A stretch of DNA of 8,097 bases from Deltaproteobacteria bacterium. GTDB taxonomy: Bacteria > Desulfobacterota > Binatia > Bin18. The stretch is taken from the NCBI GenBank assembly GCA_016200595.1, contig JACQEL010000945.1, positions 1 through 8,097 of the forward strand, given 5' to 3'. The translations under genes and the position numbers were made by a program. A model generated the notes under the pieces. That model saw only the letters and a program-made list of their open reading frames with translations. It ran no database searches and was not told where the DNA came from. This document shows positions 1 through 5,556 of this stretch, in pieces (the stretch's first letter is position 1; each line of letters opens with the position of its first letter).

Positions 1-26
1 ACACACGACACTAGCGCCTGTCCACC

Positions 27-98
27 GTAGGGGCGAAGCATTTGCGTGTCAGGTTCCCCACGGCGTTGGTCTATACCGGGCAAATGCTTCGCCCCTAC
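27..98. repeat. Short inverted-repeat element with perfect 19-bp arms
   Basis: The arm GTAGGGGCGAAGCATTTGC at 27-45 is repeated as its exact reverse complement at 80-98, around a 34-nt centre. The match stops abruptly on both sides (26/99 and 46/79 do not pair), so the arms are sharply bounded. As RNA or a cruciform it would form a 19-bp stem. Such GTAGGGGCGA-type palindromes are, from memory, common dispersed repeats in environmental bacterial genomes. No transposase is present, so it would be a non-autonomous or REP-like element. It lies outside any credible gene. Confidence 0.75.
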
Positions 99-137
99 CC
101 ATGCAGCTACGAACAGTGTCCTAATGTTGTGCATTCC

Positions 138-312
138 GGTTTAGTAGTCCGTCAATTTGATTTTGATGGGTTCAGGACCGTCATGCCCGCGCAGGCGGGC
201 ATCCAGGCATCTCAAGCGGCAGCAGCGAGTTAACCTCCCTGGATTCCCGCTTTCGCGGGAATGACCCCACCTCAGTCAACCCCTCAAAATCACTGTGACA
301 AAGTACTAGCCC
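138..312. repeat. MITE-like palindromic element with nested hairpins (GTCATTCCCGC family)
   Basis: An imperfect inverted repeat spans nearly the whole element. The outer arms, about 141-172 and 278-309, share roughly three quarters of their bases (for example TAGTA 142-146 against TACTA 304-308, and a shared TGATTTTGA core). The inner arms are 180-206 and 239-265, 27 nt each with four mismatches. Each inner arm is itself a perfect 8-bp hairpin with a 4-nt loop: ATGCCCGC/GCGGGCAT on the left and ATTCCCGC/GCGGGAAT on the right. The sequence matches the widespread GTCATTCCCGCGAAAGCGGGAATCCAG-type repeat known from Neisseria and many deltaproteobacteria. No coding capacity is convincing; it is probably a non-autonomous mobile repeat. 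Confidence 0.75.
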
Positions 313-415
313 TCATCTTCATGCCAGTTCCCTCTTGCCCAGGCTGACGTGTACAGCCGATAGGCGTGCTCCCTCTTTTCTTCCTTTGAACGGTTGTATA
401 CATGTCTGAAACGTT
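310..415. other. Leader of the first glycosyltransferase gene, no clear signal
   Basis: This stretch separates the palindromic element from the first gene. I see no convincing promoter, terminator, riboswitch or small gene. A TATACA at 397-402 resembles a -10 box, but no -35 box sits at proper spacing. No good Shine-Dalgarno sequence precedes ATG 416. An in-frame TGA at 407-409 prevents the downstream gene from starting further upstream. Confidence 0.4.
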
Positions 416-2332
416 ATGTTCTCTAGGTTGGTCCTTTTCTCTCTAGTCAGGAAGTTGGCTCTTGGTTTGCCTCGTTCGCGTCGCTCGATCTGGTTTCAGG
501 GGGCAACTCCAGAGCAGTTTTGTACTGCCGAGAAGCTTATCCGTGACATGCGTGCCCAGGCTCCCCACCAGCAGTTCGTCTTCACCTCTTGCCACTCGGC
601 TACGCTGACCTGGCTCAAGGCCAGATTCCCTACCGACTGGATTCTTCCGGCGCCGTGGGATCGGACTTCCATCCTGCGGCGCTTTTTTCGCGCACTCCAG
701 CCTCGCCTGATCATCCTGCTAGAGTCTCCTGCAAGCCTCGGCGAAACCGCGTTACGGTACGCCGCAGAGACACAGGTCTCGGTAGTGGTGATCAATATGC
801 GGTACGCGGACGGCGTAATCCCTGACCCGCTACGCGGTTTGCGCCTGGCTGACTCGCCGATTAGCCAGATCTGTGTGCAAGATGCCCACACTGCGGCGGT
901 CCTGCGTGACCGCGGCTTTTCTCCCGACCGCATCACTATTACCGGCGCCCTGGATTTTGAGTTTGCTCCGCCAACCAAGAGTGCTAGCCAAGAGTATCTG
1001 CGAAACGAACTGTGCCTCCCATCGCAGGCTCCCGTGATTATTGCCGAAAAGATTACGCCTGCGGAAGAAACCTTGATGTTGCAGCTTTTCCGCCAACTCC
1101 GTGAGTCTCATCCGCAGGTGGTCCTGTGCATTGAACCCTGGCACAATCGACAGTTACTCCACCTTGAAGCTATGTGCCGGGATGCCAAGCTCCCAGTTGC
1201 ACGACGCAGCCGAAGATCGGGGCAGACACCTCCGGCAGTAGTCCTCTTCGACCAACCCGGTGAACTGTCGGGCATCTACAGTGTGGCGACGTGTGTGCTG
1301 GCCGGGGGGAGTTTTGCGGGTGACAAAAAAACGGTGCAGACGATAGGGCCGGCCTATTATGGCGCACCGCTAGTCTTCGGGCCTTATGTGTCTCCCGACG
1401 CGGAAATCGCTCACACCCTGATCCAGCAGCAGGCCGCGCTCCAAGTGCCGCCACAAGCGCTCACCTCGACGCTTGAGGCGCTCCTCACTTCTCCCCAGCT
1501 TGCGACAGCGCTCGGTGAGCAGATGGGATCTCTCGTGCGCGCACGGCAGGGTGCAGGTGCCAAAACCTTGCACGCTCTAGCGCGGTTTATCCCCAGGGCG
1601 GCTGAGGAGCCACTGGTGCAAACGGCGTGGCGGAAAAAAACGCGCCGTCAGCGATTTGGCGAAAGTGCAGTCTGGCGCAAGTTGGCCACGTATAGGATGC
1701 AACGACGCATCGACGATTGGGAAACCTTGAAGCAGCGGCTGGCCTACCCTCGCACGATCCTTTGCCTCGGCAACGGACCGACCTCTGAACTGCCTGAACT
1801 CAGGGACATCCCCTATGATTGTCTCATGCGCGTGAATTGGCGGTGGCAAGCGCGGGGTCTATTGACGCAGCCTGACGTAGTGTTTGTCGGCGATCCGCAA
1901 GTCTTTCAGAAGCTCTCTCCCTGTATTTTTGCCTTCTCGAACATTTCCCTGGAAATTGGCATGCTTCTACGGCAGTTGCTGGTGTGCGGTCCCCGAGTTG
2001 TGGAGTATTTCACCATGGAGCGTATCTCCGCCCTCATCCGTGAGCATGACTGGTATGCGCGACCAACCAATGGGGCGTTGATGATCGTCGCCGCCGCGGC
2101 ACTGCAGCCGGAGCGCTTGATTATTGCGGGCATGGATCTCTTTTTGCACCCTGATGGAAGATACCCTGGAGACTTGCGTTCCAGTAACGAGTATTCACAA
2201 GTGCATACACGCAGCGTGGATCTGGAAGTTATCCGGCGTGGATTACGGGAGTATGGTGGGGAGCTGGTTATCTTGAGTGAAGCGTTGCGCACGTCGTTAG
2301 CCGCGCTACCAGTGGATGCCGGGGAACTGTGA
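416..2332 (+). CDS. Two-domain glycosyltransferase: Kdo-transferase-like (GT30/WaaA) plus GT42 sialyltransferase-like domain
   Basis: The product has 638 residues. Residues 1 to about 395 follow the WaaA/KdtA pattern: IWFQGATPEQF at 25-35 (compare the family's W-x-H-A-x-S-V-G-E), an LLE at 101-103, NMRYAD at 127-132 (N-A-R-x-S-D), TGALDF at 176-181 (G-N-L-K-F-D), GGSF at 297-300 and GAPLVFGP at 316-323. WaaA transfers Kdo from CMP-Kdo to lipid A at the inner membrane. The usual N-terminal membrane anchor is absent, and the upstream in-frame TGA at 407 excludes a longer start. Several family residues are changed (SVGE to TPEQ; the GGHNPLEP segment is DKKTVQTIGP), so activity or substrate may differ. 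After a basic linker (about 400-440), residues 446-625 resemble GT42 enzymes such as CstII: GNGPT 452-456, MRVNW 471-475, TNGALM 551-556, IIAGMDLF 569-576, and H597 followed by D602 near the place of the CstII general base. A DUF115/MptE-like fold is the alternative. The domain assignments are by eye. It probably heads a glycan gene cluster. Confidence 0.8.
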   Translation: MFSRLVLFSLVRKLALGLPRSRRSIWFQGATPEQFCTAEKLIRDMRAQAPHQQFVFTSCHSATLTWLKARFPTDWILPAPWDRTSILRRFFRALQPRLIILLESPASLGETALRYAAETQVSVVVINMRYADGVIPDPLRGLRLADSPISQICVQDAHTAAVLRDRGFSPDRITITGALDFEFAPPTKSASQEYLRNELCLPSQAPVIIAEKITPAEETLMLQLFRQLRESHPQVVLCIEPWHNRQLLHLEAMCRDAKLPVARRSRRSGQTPPAVVLFDQPGELSGIYSVATCVLAGGSFAGDKKTVQTIGPAYYGAPLVFGPYVSPDAEIAHTLIQQQAALQVPPQALTSTLEALLTSPQLATALGEQMGSLVRARQGAGAKTLHALARFIPRAAEEPLVQTAWRKKTRRQRFGESAVWRKLATYRMQRRIDDWETLKQRLAYPRTILCLGNGPTSELPELRDIPYDCLMRVNWRWQARGLLTQPDVVFVGDPQVFQKLSPCIFAFSNISLEIGMLLRQLLVCGPRVVEYFTMERISALIREHDWYARPTNGALMIVAAAALQPERLIIAGMDLFLHPDGRYPGDLRSSNEYSQVHTRSVDLEVIRRGLREYGGELVILSEALRTSLAALPVDAGEL

Positions 2333-2414
2333 CTCAGCCGAAGGGTACCGTAGTCTTCTTCGTGCACGGGAAGAAGTTGTGGGTAATGCGCAAATTCGCC
2401 AGCAAGACAGAACT

Positions 2415-3098
2415 ATGAGGCAGCCAGTGGTTTCGGTGGTTATTCCCACTTATAATCGCCCCTCACAGCTCGCGCGGTGTCTGGACGGCTTAGCGGAGCT
2501 TGCCTATCCTCAGAACTACTTCGAGGTCATCGTGGTTGACGACGGAGGTTCGCTAGACCTGACGCCCGCGACCGCCAGGCACCGCAACCAGCTTAATCTC
2601 ACACTGCTGCGTCAACCTCGCGGAGGGCCAGGGGCGGCACGCAATACGGGCGCGGCTGTGGCCCAAGGCGACCTTATCGCGTTTTTGGACGATGACTGCC
2701 GTCCCGCCCAAGATTGGTTGCTACGCCTCACCACTTGTTTTAGTCTAGAGACCGAGCAGCGGTCGGCGCGCTTGCCTAATCGGCTGATTGGCGGACCAAT
2801 TTTCAACGCCCTGCCTCACAACCCCTAGCTCGGTCCGCTGAGCTTCTGGCGACAGCATTTCAACTATGGCCGTGGGGCCTATCAATATCGTCGTCTTCAG
2901 GCGTGGCAGGCGCGCACCACACTGCGCCTGGAACATCTGTCGTTCTATGCCGGATTGGTCGTCTATCCGTTCCGACGAGAACGCCCAACGTACGCCCTCT
3001 TGCTCTGTTGTTTGTTGCTCCTGGCTGAAACGGCAACGGGAGCGGGATTTGGCTGGCAGTGGTTGAGGGACTTGGGCAAGTCTCACCCTGGCGAGTAA
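2415..3098 (+). pseudogene. GT2 family glycosyltransferase, broken by internal deletion and in-frame TAG
   Basis: From ATG 2415 the frame encodes a GT-A fold N-terminus: VVSVVIPTYNR, VDDGG (42-43 the first Asp pair), GGPGAARNTG and the DxD-type LDDDC at 91-95. It stops at TAG 2826-2828 (codon 138), just after GGPIFNALPHNP. The same frame resumes at once with SFWRQHFNYGRGAY, and runs through a hydrophobic segment to TAA 3096-3098. In this GT2 subfamily those two pieces are normally separated by about 100 residues carrying the GGFDE and E/D-D acceptor-site motifs; they are absent here. The TAG sits where the family often has Tyr (N-P-Y), so the stop probably arose at or beside the deletion junction. 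The gene starts 82 bp after the fused transferase and ends 3 bp before the next GT2 gene, consistent with one operon. An upstream in-frame ATG at 2316 overlaps the preceding gene and adds 33 residues unlike the family, so 2415 is preferred. An N-terminal fragment may still be made but is unlikely to be active. Confidence 0.8.
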
Positions 3099-3101
3099 TC
3101 T

Positions 3102-4172
3102 ATGACGCCTCGGGTTTCCGTGGTCATTCCCGCTTATAATGCCGCGCGCTGGCTCGCCGCGGCAGTGGAGAGCTGCCTGACCCAGTCTTTCCAGGCCCTG
3201 GAGATCATTATTGTGGATGACGGATCGAATGATGCCACCAAGTCACTTGTGGCCCAGTGGGGTGCCCCTGTTCGTGTGGTCCATATGGAACATCGCGGCA
3301 GCAGTGCCGCACGTAATGTTGGGACAGCACTCGCCCGTGGTGAGTTCATTCAGTATCTGGATGCCGATGACTATCTCCTGCCCGATAAAATCGGGCGTCA
3401 GATCGGCTGCCTCGAGTGTTCTGGGGCCGAGGTCGCCTATGGGGACTGGCGTTATCGCTTCGAGTTCCCTGGCGGTTGGCATCTCTGGTCGCCGATAGTC
3501 CATCCGGGGCAACTCCAGGATCCTCTCTCTGCCTGTATACGAAACTGGTGGGCTGGGTTGGGCGCTTTTCTGTTTCAACGCCAGGCGGTTCTTCGGGCCG
3601 GAGGGTGGGACGAAGAGGTCGATGTCCTCAACGACCGCGACCTCTGTCTGCGGCTCGCCGCGGGAGGGGCTCGGTTTGTGTATCGGTCCGGATGCGGCTT
3701 TGTGTATCGGCGTTACGGGTATGACACCCTGTCAACCCGGCACATGATCTGCAAAGAACGCCGGCGGAGTTTTCTGGCCGCGCATGTCGCGATTCTGGAA
3801 AAGCTTGAAGCGGCTCTCGTCTCCTCAGAAAAGTCCGCCAGCGCTGTGGACGCAGGTCTGCAGTTCCGACCGGCGGTACGACAAGCGCTTGTTGACATGT
3901 ACGTGTCTATTGCCGCGGCGTTCAGGCCCCTTGACTCCGGCGAGTACGACAAATTGCGGGCGAAAGCCCACGCGCTATCCCTGGTCCCAGTGCCAGCAGA
4001 AGGCAGATGCAAGCGCCTTATCTCCCGTATGTTGGGAGACCAGGGCGCGGCGGTTGTTGCCCAGCGCCAGTGGGAAGTGCAACGCGCTCTGCGACTCGTG
4101 TTGCATTGGGTTGGGCTGGCAATGGTCGCGGACTGGGTCGAAGCCGGGCTCGGGAGACGGTCCACTCTGTGA
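3102..4172 (+). CDS. GT2 family glycosyltransferase
   Basis: The product has 356 residues with a complete GT-A core. VSVVIPAYN is at 5-13, VDDGS at 38-42 (nucleotide binding), SSAARNVG at 67-74, LDADD at 86-90 (the DxD metal site), GGWDE at 167-171 and NDRDLCLRLA at 177-186, where the conserved acidic residue acts as base. RYGYDTLS around 204-211 matches the usual acceptor-side segment. The last ~135 residues are mostly helical with no clear membrane span, so it is probably a cytoplasmic or membrane-associated inverting transferase using a nucleotide sugar. Donor and acceptor cannot be read from the sequence. The start lies 3 bp after the TAA of the broken GT2 gene, with a weak GGCGAG ribosome site 6 nt upstream, so expression probably depends on the upstream operon. 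Family assignment is firm, specificity unknown. Confidence 0.92.
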   Translation: MTPRVSVVIPAYNAARWLAAAVESCLTQSFQALEIIIVDDGSNDATKSLVAQWGAPVRVVHMEHRGSSAARNVGTALARGEFIQYLDADDYLLPDKIGRQIGCLECSGAEVAYGDWRYRFEFPGGWHLWSPIVHPGQLQDPLSACIRNWWAGLGAFLFQRQAVLRAGGWDEEVDVLNDRDLCLRLAAGGARFVYRSGCGFVYRRYGYDTLSTRHMICKERRRSFLAAHVAILEKLEAALVSSEKSASAVDAGLQFRPAVRQALVDMYVSIAAAFRPLDSGEYDKLRAKAHALSLVPVPAEGRCKRLISRMLGDQGAAVVAQRQWEVQRALRLVLHWVGLAMVADWVEAGLGRRSTL

Positions 4173-4235
4173 GGTTTCATCTCGCTCTCGATTGACACTG
4201 CGCCCCTATAGTGGAACTGACATTTTTGGGGTCAA

Positions 4236-4391
4236 CTATATGAGGGGCACACCAAAATCTGGAGGTGTTGAGGGAGAGATGCCCTTCCCAGTGGCACCGC
4301 CGGCTCGGCGGTGCGCACCGGCCAGCGGCCGGTGCCACCAGGTTCTGCGGCCTGAGGGGTCAATCCATATCTTGGTGTGCCAGGCATATAG
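4236..4391. repeat. MITE-like element with 28-bp imperfect terminal inverted repeats
   Basis: The left end 4236-4263 (CTATATG, 3 nt, GGCACACCAA, then 8 nt) pairs with the right end 4364-4391 (TTGGTGTGCC, 3 nt, CATATAG at its outer end), with 23 of 28 positions complementary. The centre holds a pair of GC-rich hairpins (annotated separately). The element has no credible coding frame and fills most of the gap between the GT2 gene and the heptosyltransferase-like gene. A rough outer extension is possible: TGCGCCCCTATA at 4199-4210 against TATAGGGGGCTCA at 4387-4399. GGGGTCA (4228-4234) on the left and GGGGCTCA (4392-4399) on the right could be a decayed target duplication. Non-autonomous mobile element by structure; the family is not recognised. 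Confidence 0.7.
4291..4338. repeat. Twin GC-rich hairpins, REP/BIME-like
   Basis: Two adjacent perfect hairpins, each a 9-bp stem with a 3-nt loop: GCACCGCCG/CGGCGGTGC at 4294-4314 and GCACCGGCC/GGCCGGTGC at 4315-4335. The outer sequence GTGGCACCG (4291-4299) is also complementary to CGGTGCCAC (4330-4338), so the pair can refold as one larger cruciform. There is no following T-tract, so it is not a standard intrinsic terminator, but such a structure may pause transcription or protect mRNA ends. Confidence 0.8.
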
Positions 4392-4394
4392 GGG

Positions 4395-4411
4395 GCTCAG
4401 CGAATCTGAGC
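4395..4411 (+). other. Small leader hairpin upstream of the GT9 gene
   Basis: GCTCAG and CTGAGC form a perfect 6-bp stem around a 5-nt loop (CGAAT), directly downstream of the MITE-like element. It lies 15 nt before the GTG at 4426 and would be in the 5' leader if transcription starts upstream. Function unknown; a stem this short can arise by chance. Confidence 0.35.
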
Positions 4412-4467
4412 AAAAGTAAGGTAGTGTGATCGAGCGGAATGGCAGGCATACGCAATTTACTGTACCC

Positions 4468-4482
4468 AGGAGAAGACGCTTG
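4468..4482 (+). promoter_or_regulatory. Strong ribosome binding site deciding a TTG start
   Basis: AGGAG at 4468-4472 lies 7 nt before TTG 4480-4482, near-ideal Shine-Dalgarno sequence and spacing. The alternative GTG at 4426 has only TAAGG (4417-4421) 4 nt upstream, and would add 18 residues rich in Arg that are not typical of the GT9 N-terminus. Confidence 0.6.
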
Positions 4483-5520
4483 AGAGATCTCTCCGACTGC
4501 AAACGCCTCCTGGTTGTCAAACTCAGTTCACTGGGTGACATAGTCCATGTCACCCCCTGCCTGAGAGCCCGGCGCCGGTACTTTCCCAGCGCTGAGATCG
4601 TCATGGCAGTTGAGTCGCAATTTGCCGCGGTGGTGCGCTATAATCCGCATATCGATACGCTCATTGAATCTCGCTTCACGGATGCCGGCTCTTTTCCGCT
4701 CCGAGTTTTGCAACTGCTGCGGGATTTTCGCGGAACGCAGATTGATGTGGCGATTGATTTTCAGGGAAACAAGAAGAGTGCCGCTTGGATTTATGGCAGT
4801 CAGAGCACCGTCAAGGCCGGGAGAGGGGGACTGCGACCGGGATGGACGCTGCCAATGCAACCGAACCTGCAACAACATGCCGTTGAGGTTTGCATCGAGA
4901 TTGTCAACAATCTCGGTATTCCTGTTTTGCAGCCCGACCCGGAAATTTTCCTCTCGGAAAGAGACGATGCGCGCGTGTCGTCCGTCCTCAGTGATCTCAA
5001 AGTGCCACTGGAGGGTTTTATCATCATAAATCCCTTTAGCACTTGGGCCTCCAAGATGTGGCCGCTGGACCGCTATGTGCAGTTGATGCATCGGCTGCGA
5101 GACGAATTCCACGTACCGATGGTGATTACCGGCGGGCCCGGTGAAGCAGCGCAAGCGGAAGAATTGTTAGGCCTCCTCGGTCCGGAAATAGCGCTCTCGC
5201 TCGTGGGCAAACTGACCTTAGGGCAGACCCTCTGCTTGTATCGCCGCGCCCGGCTCATGGTGACGAGTGATTCTGGCCCCATGCATGCAGCGGCGGCGTT
5301 GGGGACGCAAACCGTGGCCCTGTTCGGGCCAACCTTGCCCGAGAGAACCGGTCCGTGGGGCAAAGGTCACATTGTCATCCAAGAGCTGCGTCCGACTTTC
5401 CATCATGCCTATCTGTCAGACCACGACAGGCAATACATACGGGCTATTGGTGTGCAGGTCGTCTATGACGCTGTTCGGTCTGCCTTACACCCTCACCGAT
5501 CAACCCCGCATCAGAGATAG
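4480..5520 (+). CDS. GT9 heptosyltransferase-like protein (WaaC/WaaF type)
   Basis: Starting at TTG 4480 the product has 346 residues, the usual size for the family (364 from GTG 4426). It shows the GT9 signature along its whole length: LLVVKLSSLGDIVH near the N-terminus, with D20 at the place of the WaaC catalytic Asp; DFQGNKKSA at about 93-101; NPFSTWASKMWP with K192 at the place of the conserved Lys; GGPGE at 218-222; and SDSGPMHAAAALGT with D264, followed by LFGPTLPERTGPWG. WaaC and WaaF transfer L-glycero-D-manno-heptose from ADP-heptose to the Kdo or heptose of the lipopolysaccharide inner core on the cytoplasmic side of the inner membrane. The KLSSLGDIVH and NPFSTWASK wording is closer to WaaC (heptosyltransferase I) than to WaaF, but other GT9 enzymes use other sugars, so no symbol is given. 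It is separated from the upstream transferases by a repeat element, so it may have its own promoter. The secreted glucanase follows after 36 bp. Confidence 0.9.
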   Translation: MRDLSDCKRLLVVKLSSLGDIVHVTPCLRARRRYFPSAEIVMAVESQFAAVVRYNPHIDTLIESRFTDAGSFPLRVLQLLRDFRGTQIDVAIDFQGNKKSAAWIYGSQSTVKAGRGGLRPGWTLPMQPNLQQHAVEVCIEIVNNLGIPVLQPDPEIFLSERDDARVSSVLSDLKVPLEGFIIINPFSTWASKMWPLDRYVQLMHRLRDEFHVPMVITGGPGEAAQAEELLGLLGPEIALSLVGKLTLGQTLCLYRRARLMVTSDSGPMHAAAALGTQTVALFGPTLPERTGPWGKGHIVIQELRPTFHHAYLSDHDRQYIRAIGVQVVYDAVRSALHPHRSTPHQR

Positions 5521-5556
5521 TGTGGTGAGGCGATCTGAAAGATCAGAAGTACCGTT

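Noticed and set aside
180..265. Repeated palindromic units as a possible CRISPR array
   Set aside because: Only two copies, in inverted rather than direct orientation, with a single spacer-like centre.
386..402. TTGAAC and TATACA before the first gene
   Set aside because: The boxes are 5 nt apart, far too close for a sigma-70 promoter.
2826..2828. In-frame TAG read as a recoded amber codon (pyrrolysine or suppression)
   Set aside because: About 100 residues of the GT2 domain are also missing at this point, which recoding cannot explain; gene decay is simpler.
4192..4212. Perfect TTGACA (4192-4197) followed by TATAGT (4207-4212), promoter-like
   Set aside because: The spacing is only 9 nt; nothing like a -10 box lies 16-18 nt downstream of the TTGACA.
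4528..5154. 208-codon open frame on the minus strand
   Set aside because: It lies opposite the strongly motif-supported GT9 gene and its translation shows no recognisable domain; a shadow frame. The long minus-strand frames at 496-978 and 3713-4198 are rejected for the same reason.
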